This document shows positions 8,965 to 19,300 of a stretch of DNA of 64,000 nt, piece by piece. The notes under the pieces are model-generated. The model was not told the DNA's origin. It was given only the letters and a program-made list of their open reading frames with translations, and did no database searches. This stretch comes from Fulvivirga imtechensis AK7. Lineage in GTDB: Bacteria > Bacteroidota > Bacteroidia > Cytophagales > Cyclobacteriaceae. Positions within the stretch are counted from its first letter, which is position 1. The number at the start of each line of letters is the position of its first letter. Location: assembly GCF_000331535.1 (NCBI RefSeq), contig NZ_AMZN01000028.1:1-64000 (forward strand), in the 5' to 3' direction. A program made the position numbers and the translations under genes.

Positions 8965-9437
8965 TATAACCTGTTTTTAATTTGAATTGCCCTATCTACT
9001 GACCAATCACCGCCTCCTTTGATGAAGAGAAAAAGACTGCCCAGCCACATGGAAAAGTCCGTGCGCATCTCATGGGCCATACTCCAGAAACCATACGTTT
9101 TAAGGTCACGAAGCACAAACGGACCAAAACTTTCTCCAAAAGCGATCGGTATTTTCGTGACAACTATGGCCACAGTCATATTGATGAGCATGGCTATGGC
9201 AGCGCCACGCGTAATAAAACCGATAAGGATCAGCAGTCCTGACAGGATCTCAAAAGAACCCACAAACGCAGCAAAGAAATCAGCAGACGGAAAGCCCATC
9301 TTTTCAAAGCGACCTGCCCCGAGCATTGCCGGGTATAGAAACTTCTGAAGGCCTTCAGATAAGAATACTGCACCTACCATCAGGCGGATGAGTATGGTGG
9401 TTTGCGAGGAATCCGTATATAAAAACTTCTTCATCAT
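8964..9437 (-). CDS. DoxX family membrane protein
   Basis: This 157-residue protein has four membrane segments and the DoxX pattern: LIRLMVGAVFLSEGLQKFLYP at the N-terminus, then GSFEILSGLLILIGF near residue 60. Members of this family act as small quinone- or redox-associated membrane proteins, but their exact role varies. It lies between the haem-motif lipoprotein (one base away) and the permease (one-base overlap), so it is co-transcribed. Pairing with a c-type haem motif protein supports a respiratory or redox task (inference). Confidence 0.82.
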   Translation of the reverse strand: MMKKFLYTDSSQTTILIRLMVGAVFLSEGLQKFLYPAMLGAGRFEKMGFPSADFFAAFVGSFEILSGLLILIGFITRGAAIAMLINMTVAIVVTKIPIAFGESFGPFVLRDLKTYGFWSMAHEMRTDFSMWLGSLFLFIKGGGDWSVDRAIQIKNRL

Positions 9438-9438
9438 A

Positions 9439-9912
9439 TTACTTTCTAATGGGCGATTGCCTGTAAAGTGGTTCTTTTACTATAAAGTGCGGTGCCTTTT
9501 CCATGGCATGGCAACTATTACAGTTGATCGTGAGCATGTTAAAACTCTTATTGAAAACGGCAGTGTCCCGTTTCTGAATAGCCTGCTTCATTTCAGGTAA
9601 AGCGATATTTAGAAAATGTTCAGCCGACCCGGCTCGTTTGGGCCTTCTTTCCAGGCCATTTTCTATGGTCTTTCGCAGCTTATCCACCTGGTAATCAGCA
9701 TACTTCCAGTTCTCGTCTTTGCCGGCCCAATATAGTTCCTGGTAGCGGTAGCCCGTTTCAACCATGGCCACATCAAACCCTCTGAACTGCCTTTCGACAG
9801 CTTCTATTTGTTCACCTTTGCTCCCCTTTATCCAGCTCCCCTGAGCCTGTTCACCGCCATTAGCACACGATGTTAGAAGAAAGATGAATATAACCGGTAG
9901 TAATTTGTTCAT
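9439..9912 (-). CDS. Lipoprotein with c-type haem motif
   Basis: This 157-residue protein has a type II signal peptide with lipobox LLTSC (Cys 16) and so is likely anchored to a membrane. A helical domain follows, and near residue 133 a CNSCH motif that fits covalent haem attachment (CXXCH). The low-complexity length and single C-terminal CXXCH resemble cytochrome c'-like helical proteins, but I cannot assign a named family. It ends one base before the DoxX gene, which suggests the two work together at the cell surface. Confidence 0.75.
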   Translation of the reverse strand: MNKLLPVIFIFLLTSCANGGEQAQGSWIKGSKGEQIEAVERQFRGFDVAMVETGYRYQELYWAGKDENWKYADYQVDKLRKTIENGLERRPKRAGSAEHFLNIALPEMKQAIQKRDTAVFNKSFNMLTINCNSCHAMEKAPHFIVKEPLYRQSPIRK

Positions 9913-9990
9913 TTTTTAAGCGTTGATGGAATAGCTTCCATTGCAAAAATGGTACAATGAACATGAGATTGAATGGTATATTTGAAAAAT

Positions 9991-10824
9991 TTATGGTACG
10001 AGACGCTCTTTTTCACGATAAGATTTTGGCGTTTGGCCGCTTAGCCGCTTAAAGTACTTCACAAAATGTGACGGGTCTTTGAAATTAAGCTCAAAGGCAA
10101 CTTCCCCGATCGTTTTGTCTGTGTAGATTAGCAGTCGTTTTGCCTCATTAACAATCAGATCTGCAATAATATCAGACGCTGAATGGTTGACAGCTTTCCT
10201 GCAAATGCTGTTCAGGTTTTGTGGTGTAACGTGCAGAAGTCTGGCATAGTGCGCAACACTGTTCATCAAGTTCCTTTCCTGCAATAGTAGCTCAAGGAAT
10301 GCGTTGAAAGCTGGTGAGGTTCCTTTCACATGCTGCAAATGCGGGCGAGTTACCATTAAGATCTTTGCCAGAAGCGCCTTCAGCAACCCCTCTACCACCC
10401 GAATGTTTTCTTCTAAGCTGATCTTCATCTCTTCTGTAAGCAGTTTAAATAAAGAATCAATACATGCAGGACTGGTGACCTTTAGAGCCGATTGTGTGCT
10501 CAGCCTCGCTATTAACGCCCCCAGTTCCTTATCGAGGCTATTTCGGACAAAGCTGTTTTTGATGATCAAAACATACCCCTCCGGTTCCGATTGCAACGCC
10601 CAATGATGTACCTGCTCCTTTCTGACAAAGAACAATACCGGAGGGTCAATGCGAAACTGAACACCATCTATGGAATGATGACCGCTACCTTTAGAAATGT
10701 AAATAATCTCAAAATAGCTGTTGTGCTTATGGGGTGTGGTCGTTCGGATATTCTTTCGAAAGGTAGCTACCTTAATGCCATTTTCATCTTCGATCTTATT
10801 CTTGGTTTGGATTTCCGGCTTCAT
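9991..10824 (-). CDS. AraC family transcriptional regulator
   Basis: This protein has an N-terminal cupin sensor (HKHNSYFEIIYISKGSGHHS near residues 33-52 from the chosen start). A C-terminal AraC double helix-turn-helix follows, with the diagnostic IGEVAFELNFKDPSHFVKYF and RLSGQTPKSYRE at the end. I chose ATG 10824 (277 residues) because the 19 residues from the upstream ATG 10881 (hydrophobic, Cys/Tyr-rich) look non-coding and the cupin starts soon after 10824. It is upstream of and co-oriented with the lipoprotein-DoxX-permease run, 78 bases away, and is the likely regulator of it. Confidence 0.85.
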   Translation of the reverse strand: MKPEIQTKNKIEDENGIKVATFRKNIRTTTPHKHNSYFEIIYISKGSGHHSIDGVQFRIDPPVLFFVRKEQVHHWALQSEPEGYVLIIKNSFVRNSLDKELGALIARLSTQSALKVTSPACIDSLFKLLTEEMKISLEENIRVVEGLLKALLAKILMVTRPHLQHVKGTSPAFNAFLELLLQERNLMNSVAHYARLLHVTPQNLNSICRKAVNHSASDIIADLIVNEAKRLLIYTDKTIGEVAFELNFKDPSHFVKYFKRLSGQTPKSYREKERLVP

Positions 10825-10954
10825 TTTGCAATAAAGTAGAGGGTAAATGATGAATTTACACGTTTTTGTGAATTGTTTCATATGATTCAGTTTTATTCAC
10901 AGACAGCTATATGGTTGTGAAGTCGATATCCCCTCAGGTGCGATACATCATTCC

Positions 10955-11076
10955 AACTCTAAGACCAAAAAACGCAAAGCATGGTCTGAACTTTTCGGAT
11001 CTCATTCCGGGGGAAGAGTATTTTTGGGACAAGCCTAACGCAAACATTGACGTTTCTTAGAGACACGAATTAAATT
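10955..11076. repeat. Diverged inverted copy of the 7540-7695 element
   Basis: The reverse complement of 11020-11076 reads like the left half of the 7540 element, including the GTGTCTCTAAGAAA end and the GTCCCAAAAAT core, with scattered substitutions. The CTTAGAG motif of the right end is near 10958. No gene lies inside. Confidence 0.5.
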
Positions 11077-11936
11077 GCCCTATTATTCGTGTTTATCTTC
11101 ATTTGATTCCTGTTTGTTCCTGTTTGTTCGTGTTTGTAATTTTTTGAATTTTTTACTGCAACTATGTGTTGAAACACGTATGTTATAACATCATGTAATA
11201 TTTTTCTGAAATTATCTGAAGATGTATAAATAAGTTTTGAATTCCTTGAAATGGGTACAGCATTATTTTCTGCCATTAAAGCAGAGAGACCCACTCTATG
11301 GTCAGAAAATCGTAAGTTCAATTATCCTTTTTCAATGAATTCCAGAATGTTGTAATATTGATAAGGCCATGATGCCACCAAATTTGTCTGATAACTTCAT
11401 CTAAACCTCTACGTTTGTATCCTACAAATGAAAATAAAAGATAAAATACAGGGATAATGTTTTTCTATTGGTAACGTTTGCATAAATCTCAACAATTCAG
11501 CCTTACATAGCATGCCTATCGAGAGATTTGATGGCTGAATTGAAAAAGTGGGAGAGTCATAAGTTCCTGCTAAAAACAATTAGTAGTTTTTTTATCGCAC
11601 CCATGTAAGTTTTAGGTGTAAAACAATGAGACTCAGGTTAATAATATTTTCATTTTTGTTGAAGTTATTTTGTTTAAACCAACTTTAGAGTATTGAATGT
11701 TGACCTTGAAACCTGCTGTAGTGTTACTCTTTCTGTTTTTAACACATACTTCCTACACAAATTCCGAGACTGCAAAGCCTCTAGCGTAGTACGTTAAGGG
11801 CAATTGCAGAGAATTTCTAAGGAATTTATAAAGTTTTGGATCAAGCCAAATACCGGCTTAGGTTATGTCTCTTCTAAAGATTTGGGAAAACAAATTTTGA
11901 TGTAGAATTTGAAATTACTTAACAGTAAAGTTACAA
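11077..11936. other. AT-rich intergenic region ahead of the biosynthetic locus
   Basis: I see no supported gene. It holds a short direct repeat of TTCCTGTTTG-like units at about 11105-11137. An 83-codon minus-strand open frame (11070-11321) has no recognisable family and odd composition, and I do not call it. The promoter for the first leader copy is probably in 11,600-11,900, but no clear Bacteroidota -33/-7 pair (TTTG, TAnnTTTG) could be fixed. Confidence 0.5.
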
Positions 11937-12056
11937 ACAGGGTGTATTATCATCCTGTAAAATTCTCTTTCTGAATTAAATATTTTTTAGTCAAATGCAG
12001 GTTTGCTAATTGACCAGGCGAAGCTGTATCGAATATTCAACCTAATAACTAAAACT
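11937..12056 (+). promoter_or_regulatory. Leader copy 1: hairpin plus conserved box
   Basis: A hairpin (ACAGGGTG, loop TATTAT, CATCCTGT; 11937-11958) is followed by an AATTCT-CTTTC stretch. The box TTTAGTCAAATGC (from about 11987) comes next, and then a 26-base block starting GCTAATTGACC and ending GCTGTATC (12005-12030). The same order recurs at 12298-12417 in front of the intact NusG-like gene. The stem sequence differs between copies while pairing is kept, which argues for an RNA structure. It ends at the start codon of a truncated reading frame. Confidence 0.6.
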
Positions 12057-12131
12057 ATGCCTAAGCCAGCCAACCAGATTCTCAAACAGATATGTATTTG
12101 TCAGAAGCCCGACCCGAAACCCAAAGAGTAA
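12057..12131 (+). pseudogene. 24-codon remnant of a NusG-like gene start
   Basis: ATG at 12057 opens a frame that stops at 12129-12131. It begins Met-Pro-Lys and ends with PDPKPKE. The intact gene at 12418 begins Met-Pro-Asn and carries EPDPKTN about 20 residues in, at the equivalent place. With the matching leader in front, this looks like the 5' end of a duplicated gene that lost the rest. It could also act as a short leader peptide; the sequence does not decide. Confidence 0.5.
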
Positions 12132-12174
12132 GGTGGTGCTTTTAATTTCTATTTACCTATAGAAATGATGCATT

Positions 12175-12224
12175 TATTATCAATTTATTAATCATATATT
12201 ATGTATTATACTTAATTGATAATA
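12175..12224. repeat. Perfect 11-bp inverted repeat, AT-rich spacer
   Basis: TATTATCAATT (12175-12185) and AATTGATAATA (12214-12224) are exact reverse complements separated by 28 AT-rich bases. It sits between the two leader copies, where the promoter of the intact gene should be. It may be an operator or a transcript hairpin. Confidence 0.6.
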
Positions 12225-12297
12225 TTTCAATAGGGGTTTGGAAAAGTATGAAATAACCCTAATATTGAAGCGCAAATTACTTATTAGTAATACTATA

Positions 12298-12417
12298 GCA
12301 GATGTAACCTCATCTGTTTAATTCTGCTTCCTTGGTTTCAGATCTTTAGTCAAATGCGAGCATGCTAATTGACCAGGCGAAGCTGTATCAATTATTCAAC
12401 CCCTAAAACCAACAGAC
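12298..12417 (+). promoter_or_regulatory. Leader copy 2 of the NusG-like gene
   Basis: A hairpin (GCAGATG, loop TAACCT, CATCTGT; 12298-12317) is followed by AATTCTGCTTCC and the TTTAGTCAAATGC box (from 12345). The conserved 26-base block (about 12369-12394) comes next; it can fold as ATTGA...TCAAT around CAG-GCGAAG-CTG. The layout matches 11937-12056. Leaders of UpxY and LoaP-type systems are where these NusG paralogues load (established for those systems). That this leader does so is inference. Confidence 0.6.
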
Positions 12418-12996
12418 ATGCCTAATACTAAAAGAACCACATCCCAACCGGATGTTGGCAATGATTTATCAGAGCCTGACCCAAAAACCAACTGGTATAT
12501 CTTTTACACTGCACCAAGAGCTGAAAAGGTTGTTCAGAAGGACCTGTTAATGCAGGGTTATGATGTCTTTTTACCTATAACAAAAACACTAAGGGTCTGG
12601 AACAACCGTCAGAGAAAGGTGATAGATCAGGTACTCTTTCCGAGCTACATCTTTGTCAATACCGAAGAAAGTCAATTGCATAAAATATGTCAGACACGCA
12701 AAGTGGCAACGTTTATACACTGTGGAGGTAAGCCCTCAAAGGTTAATCGAAAGTGTATTGAGGGTATTAAAAGGATGCTGGATCTAAATCAAGAAGTATC
12801 AGTGGAGCCCAATTTTAGTAAAGGAGAAAAGGTGCAGATCATAAGCGGACCGCTGGCAGGTTATGAAGGCGTACTTTTGGAACAACAATCTAAAACTAAA
12901 TTTGGTATCCGCCTCAAGGAAATTAATCAGACGGTCTTCATTGATATTTGTAAGAACCAGATCAGGAAGAAGCACAAATTTGGACATGCGGCATAA
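12418..12996 (+). CDS. Specialised NusG paralogue (UpxY/LoaP-like transcription antiterminator)
   Basis: This 192-residue protein has an NGN domain at about 25-118 (NWYIFYTAPRAEKVVQKDL; VLFPSYIFVN) and a KOW motif at about 130-160 (FSKGEKVQIISGPLAGYEG). Family proteins bind RNA polymerase behind a specific leader and suppress termination along long operons: UpxY for Bacteroides capsule operons, LoaP for polyketide operons in Firmicutes. It lies 382 bases upstream of a PKS locus of more than 50 kb on the same strand. Its likely job is to keep transcription going through that locus (inference). It is shorter and more diverged than a housekeeping NusG and sits outside the usual secE-rplK context. 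Its own leader is duplicated upstream. Confidence 0.88.
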   Translation: MPNTKRTTSQPDVGNDLSEPDPKTNWYIFYTAPRAEKVVQKDLLMQGYDVFLPITKTLRVWNNRQRKVIDQVLFPSYIFVNTEESQLHKICQTRKVATFIHCGGKPSKVNRKCIEGIKRMLDLNQEVSVEPNFSKGEKVQIISGPLAGYEGVLLEQQSKTKFGIRLKEINQTVFIDICKNQIRKKHKFGHAA

Positions 12997-13033
12997 TGCC
13001 CCGCAAATAAGCGACCGCAAAGGCTTGCCTGCA

Positions 13034-13072
13034 GTTGTCTATGCCCAATAGACAGCCTCCATCGCATGGAGG
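13034..13072 (+). promoter_or_regulatory. Tandem hairpins in the PKS leader
   Basis: Two stems follow directly on one another. GTTGTCTAT-GCCCA-ATAGACAGC (13034-13056) has 7 perfect base pairs, extended by a wobble and a G-C pair. CCTCCAT-CGC-ATGGAGG (13056-13072) has 7 pairs. There is no T-run, so this is not a plain terminator. It lies between the NusG-like gene and the first PKS gene, where LoaP systems carry a two-hairpin antiterminator RNA element. The function is inferred from position and shape. The rest of 12997-13378 holds the repeat fragment at 13202 and no gene. Confidence 0.45.
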
Positions 13073-13201
13073 ATAGCTCCTCTGCATATTGGCAAAATCA
13101 GCCTTACCATTCTGAGCAGGACGAAATCGCTCTATTGAAGTAGCGACCCACAGAAGTAGAGACAAAACGTGATATTATTGGCAATGAAGTATGTAGTACT
13201 G

Positions 13202-13220
13202 GTAAGAAAACTCTAAGTGG
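13202..13220 (-). repeat. 19-base fragment of the MITE-like element
   Basis: The reverse complement is identical to 7665-7683, near the right end of the element. A partial echo (TGTTTTCTTA) follows at 13221. Confidence 0.6.
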
Positions 13221-13378
13221 TGTTTTCTTATACCCACTTATGTAGCTCATCAGGTATGGAAATCTTTTATTTCATAGCGTCTGACAAGCTGCCATTGCAA
13301 ACTATTGACCTGATAAAGGTCTCTGCATCAAAAAAATGATATAGTCACAATTTATGATCATCGAGTCAAACGAGGAAC

Positions 13379-16300
13379 ATGACGGATAAAGAAGTATTAC
13401 TAGAATCAACAGATTGTTATCTAAAATCCCTTATAGCTGAGGTTGCAGAAATATCAATTACAGATAATGATATATCAACTCCATTTCAGGAACTGGGCAT
13501 TGACTCGTTTCGGGTCCTGCAAATCATCAGGAAACTGGAAGAAGAATTTGGCACTTTGCCAAAGACCCTGCTTTTTGAAAACTTCAATATCGGAGACTTA
13601 AGCCATTATTTTGTTGATAAACATCAGCAAGCTCTGGCTAAGAAATTTGCCACAGGAAAGCTATCCGAAGGGACGGTAGTTGAAGCTTCCCGAAAACCTG
13701 AAAAACAGCATGATGCGGCACAGGAAACTGTTGTGAAGAAGCCCCAAAATACCCTTCTGAATATGCCTATTCGGATTTTGGAAAAAGAAGCCGATAAGCA
13801 CCCTGAATTGCAGAAACTGGTGAAAAGGCTTTTCGATCAACATAAAAATGAGGGTTCTTCGTCACGAGGAACAAGAAATATTGCTCCCAATCTTTTTATC
13901 GGTAGCGAAAGACGCGGTTATTTTAATTATAGCCGCTGTAAAAACATTATATTGGTTTATACCTATACTGGCCCTAAAGATTACCTTCCTGTCCTCTCTG
14001 AGGAGATATACCAATATTGTAAAGCCAATAATTTCGAATTGAACCTCTTCTCTTCCGAAGAGATAGGATCAATAGGGAGCGCTCCTTTTTCGGCTACTCC
14101 GTTTGGTGTATTATCAAGGGTAGCTATTAGTGATTTCACCCTGCAGGGTAGTAAGATGCGCAGGTTGCGCTACCAAGTATCGAAGTTTGAAGGGGCTGGT
14201 AAATGCCGGACCGAAGAATATCAAGCCGGGTCGGATAAAAAAACCGACAAGGAGATTGCTGATATCATAGACCAGTGGTGTGCACCGAGGACGATGGTAA
14301 ACCCTCTTATCTATATTGTAAAAGATGAGATACTGACAGGTACTTTAAGCGCAGAACACCGACTCTTCCTGACCTACATGGACGATGTTCTCCAAAATGT
14401 CATTCTTATTTCAAAACTATCATCAGAAGAGAATGGCTATTTAATGGACCTGGAGTTTTACCCTCAGGATATGCCATTGGGTGGCCTGGAGTTTGCAATT
14501 GTGAAAATAATCGAAGTTTTGGCAGCGGAAGGGTGTACCATGCTCAGTTTGGGGGGTACTTATGGTTGCAAGCTGGCTCCTTCATCTAATGCAGATCCCG
14601 AATTAGACAAAACATTAGACTACTTGCGGGAGCAAAACATCTTCAATGACGAAGGAAATCTGCAGTTCAAAAATAAATTCAGACCGGAACATAATACTGT
14701 TTTTCTATGCAGACCTGTTGGAAGCAGCCCCGACAATGTAACCGATATTATCATGATGATCGCTGACCCTGCTAAAATGCAGACGTCTGACGAAGAAAAT
14801 CATACCTCTTTCATGTCACTGTCAGATCAACCGGAGATTGAGAGACAAAGCCTGTCGGATGCGGCTGGAGAGATAAACTTGGATGATCAATTGGCGCAAG
14901 AGGAAAAACAACAGGTCGTGATCGAAGGGAATGAACGATCCGTTATGCTGTCGGACTTCGGCTACAACCCCCTGAATATTCCAAATAGCAACATTGAATT
15001 CGATTTAAAAACCGATTCATGGGCTCAATTGGAATTACCAGCCATTCAAAGTCAGTTAAGCTATCTTTACACCCAACTTCAACAACCGGTAAACTTAGAA
15101 GAGAGTCTGAAAAGCGTTTTTCCCTTTTCATATTTTGCGCTGACCACCGCAGGCCGTACCGCGGAACACGCATTCTGTAAGTCGTGGTCCAATAAAGGCA
15201 TTGTACTTCAGAACCTGCTTTTCCCAACCACCATTTTTCATCAGATCGAAAATGATTTTACACCCAGGGAACTGCCCCATCCTGAAGTGTTTAAACTGGA
15301 CTCAGAGGAATTATACAAAGGAAATTTGAATTGGGAGGCGCTCAGGAAACAGGTAGAGAGCGATCCTAAATCAATTGCTTTTGTTTTGATAGAGGTAGAT
15401 GACAATGCGGCCGGTGGAGCTCCGGTATCTATGCAGCATCTCAGGCAAGTAAAAGCATTGCTCTCCCAACATGCTATACCGCTCGTTTTTGACGCAACCA
15501 GAATAGTTGAAAATGCACAGTTCATTATTGAGCATGAAAAGGAATTTGACGGGAAAAATATATGGGAAGTAGTAAGAGAAATAAGCACTCATGCAGATGC
15601 AGTCATTGCAAGTCTGGCCAAAGATTTTTGTGTAAACAAAGGTGGGCTGATAGCTACCAATGATGAAGAACTCTTTAATAAGATCCAGAACCTCATTCAG
15701 GAGGAGGGAATAGGACTCGATGTAATCGATAAAAAGGTTATTGCTTTATCGCTCCAGGACCTTAATAAGATCGAGAGCCGGGTACTGCGCAGGATGGAGT
15801 CTGTGCGTATGATATCGAGTACTTTAAAGAACAGCAACATTCCGGTAGTGCAGCCTGCCCGGGGGCACTGCATACTAATAGACGTTAAACAAATACCTGA
15901 ATTTCACCAGTTTGGGTACCCTGTAGCTTCTTTTCTGGCATGGATGTATCAAAGCACTGGTATCCGTGCAGGAGCACACAATGCCGGAATGCAGAAAGAT
16001 ACTTCTATCAATAACCTGGTGCGCCTGGCCATTCCTGTTGGTTTAAAGCATAACGAGGCAGAAGAAATAGCGAAAAGGTTGGTAAATGCCTTTGCGAAGA
16101 AGCATAATATTCCCGAACTCATACCGGAGAGTCATCCATCGGGATCATTAGGAGATATTCATGCTAAATTCACATTAAAAAAATATCATCATGTTACCGG
16201 AAAGGTTGTTACGAAACCCTCCAGCGCCACAGATAGCACCGGTACGGAAAATCCTTCAGTTTCTAATTCAGACATTTCGAAGCAAGCAGGGCAGCAGGAG

Positions 16301-19300
16301 AGTGTAACAGGTAGCAACAGTCCCCGCCAATCCGGTGACATCGCCATTGTTGGAATGGCAGGCCGTTATCCCAAGGCAAAAAACATGAATGAGTTCTGGG
16401 ATAACCTTGTCCAGGGAAAAGATTGCATTGAAACCATACCGGAGGTCCGTTTTAAGCAGCGGCTCCACAACAAATTTTCTGAAAGGTACCGGGGAGGCTT
16501 CATTGATGACATTGACAAATTCGATTCACTTTTTTTTAATATCTCACCCAGAGAAGCTGAATATCTTGATCCTCAGGAAAGGCTTTTTCTTGAAGTAGCC
16601 TGGGAAGCCATTGAGGATGCAGGCTACTACCCTGAAACACTGGCGGAAGAAAATACACCACGCGATATCGGTGTTTTTGTAGGAGCTGTATGGACATTGT
16701 ACCAGATGCTTGGGGTAGAGGAAAAATTTAAAGGAAATAATCTGAACCCCAGTTCTCACTTATGGGGTATTGCCAACCGGGTGTCCTATGCGTTTAACCT
16801 GTCCGGACCAAGCTTGTCGGTAGACACCGCCTGCTCTTCAAGCCTGACTGCATTATACTTGGCTTGCGAAGCCATTTATAAAGGAGAATGCTCCGGTGCC
16901 ATTGTAGGAGGGGTGAACCTCGATATTCACCAAAGTAAAATCGACATTAATACTGGCGGGGGGGCACTTTCCGAAGATGGCGTGTGCCGTACTTTTGGAA
17001 AAGGCGCCAATGGATATGTGGCCGGTGAGGGCGTAGGTGCGCTGTTTCTCAAACCTCTAGATAAAGCAGTAGAAGACGGTGACAACATCTATGGTGTAAT
17101 CAAAGGTATCGCCATTAACCATGGTGGAAAAACCAGTGGCTTCATGGTGCCCAGCCCGAAAGCACAGGCAAAGGTGGTAACCACTGCTCTTGAAAATGCG
17201 AAGGTGGATGCCCGGAGTATTGGTTATGTCGAGGCGCACGGAACAGGTACCGAGCTGGGCGACCCGATTGAGATTTCCGGCCTTACTACTGCCTTTGAGA
17301 AGTATGAAGTTGACAAACAGGGTTGTTCTATTGGCTCTGTAAAAACGAACATTGGGCATCTTGAGGCTGCAGCAGGAATTGTGGGTATCCACAAAGTGCT
17401 TCTACAGATGAAATACAGAAAGCTGGTTCCTTCACTGCATTCTTCCGAATTAAATCCTTTCATCGACTTTAAAAACTCTCCTTTCTATGTGGAACAGGTC
17501 ACAGAAGAATGGAAACCAAAGGTCATAGATGGGGTTCAGCTTCCGCTTCGCGCTGGTGTTAGCTCTTTTGGAGCGGGTGGGGCCAATGCACATGTAATTA
17601 TTGAGGCGTACAACTCTCCGGCCTTACAGCGAAAAAGTTCGCCCACTGAGCCTAAGAATCAGATCTATCCTCTTTCCGCCCGAAATGACGATCAGCTCAG
17701 AGAAACTGCGGTTCGCTTGCGTGACTTCCTGCTAAAAGACCTGGCCGCTGATGCGCCACTCCATACCGGCGATGTAGCACATACCCTCCGGGTTGGAAGA
17801 AAATCCTTTGAGCACCGCCTCGTAATTATTGCCAAAACAAAAGAAGAACTGATTGAAAAACTTACCCGGTTTATTGACGGTAAAAAAGACGATACGGTTC
17901 TTACTGGCCAGGTAAAAAATAGCGAAGGTATTACCCGGTTGCTCAATCGCAAAGAGAAAGAAGAATTTATAAAACTGCTCTCTCAGAGCGGTGACCTTCG
18001 TAAGCTGGCTACACTTTGGACCGATGGTATTCTGCCCGACTGGCAAGGTATTGAGGCATTGGAAACAGGAATGAAGGTTCACTTACCAACCTATCCATTT
18101 GCAGATAAACGTCACTGGATTGCCGATACATCGAAAACGCCAAACCTTACGATGCACTCCAATACAGGGATACATCCATTGATAGATTCCAATGAATCTA
18201 CCTTCGAGCGCCAGATCTTTAAGAAAATTTTTCATGACAAGGATTTTGTCATTTATGATCACCTGGTATCGGAAATACCTACTTTACCGGGGGTTGCCTA
18301 TCTGGATTTTGCCCGGAAAGCCGGTGAAATTGCTGCTGGCAGGAAAGTACAGAGAATAAAGAACATCCTTTGGCTAAGCCCGCTCACAGTTAATGATTCC
18401 AAACCAACTGAGGCTTTTATCGAACTTAAGCCAAATGGTAGTCTGGTGCAGTTTGAGATATTCAGTGAAAACGAAAACGGACAGAAACAGCTCCATTCTC
18501 AGGGCAAGCTCTCTTACGCCACCGCTCAGGAACTGGATGCCGAGCCTGAATTCATTGAACTGGAGAGCATCCGGGGCAGGTGTGAGAAGGCCATGGATGG
18601 AAAAGATGCATACCCTCACTTTAAAGCTTTGGGGCTGGATTTAGGCCCCAGCTTCCAGGTACTTCAGGAGGTATTTCAAAACGAGCAGGAAATTCTGGGA
18701 ATACTCCAGATACCTGAAGTTCGTCAGGGTGATTTTAGTGATTTTGTGCTTCACCCTTCGTTGATCGATGGCACTGGTCAAACGGGCATGGCAGCGCAAC
18801 TTTCGGAAAATGATAAAGGGGGCACAGGAGAAATGTATGTCCCTTATTCATTCGGGGAAGTAGAGATCCTTCATCCATTGCAGGAGAAATGCTACGCCTA
18901 CGTGAAAAAAGCGAATGACCCGAATGCCAAAGTAACAAAAACAAATATTCTGGTTGTTGATGAAAATGGGAAGGTCCTTGTAAAGATCAAAGATTCCGTA
19001 GGAGTACCCCTTGTCAGTGTTCATGAGAAACCCGCTCAAGACGTACACTCAGATGAGTTTTCCAAGCTATACTATGCCCCCGTATGGGAAAAATCACCGT
19101 TGCAGGTCGAAGGCGATCAGAATTATGATCCTGTTGTGATTTTTGATACCAATGACAAGTTTTTCAAGCTGTATCAAACCGGTATCAAGGCAGCGGGAGA
19201 GGATGTAAATCGCGTTAAATTAGTAAAGCCGGGAGATAAATTCGAGGATCTGGGACAGCAAACATATACTGTTAATCCCCAAGAGCCGGGAGATTTTACA

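Noticed and set aside
11070-11321. 83-codon minus-strand open frame in the intergenic region
   Set aside because: No recognisable domain or ribosome site, and its end runs into the repeat copy; not enough to call a gene.
13056-13072. Hairpin as rho-independent terminator of the NusG-like gene
   Set aside because: No T-run follows; the tandem arrangement fits a leader RNA element better.
15400-16100. PLP domain as a standard PKS aminotransferase (AMT)
   Set aside because: The DATRxVEN and GRTAEH motifs belong to the tyrosine phenol-lyase/tryptophanase family, not the glutamate-semialdehyde aminotransferase type used as AMT.
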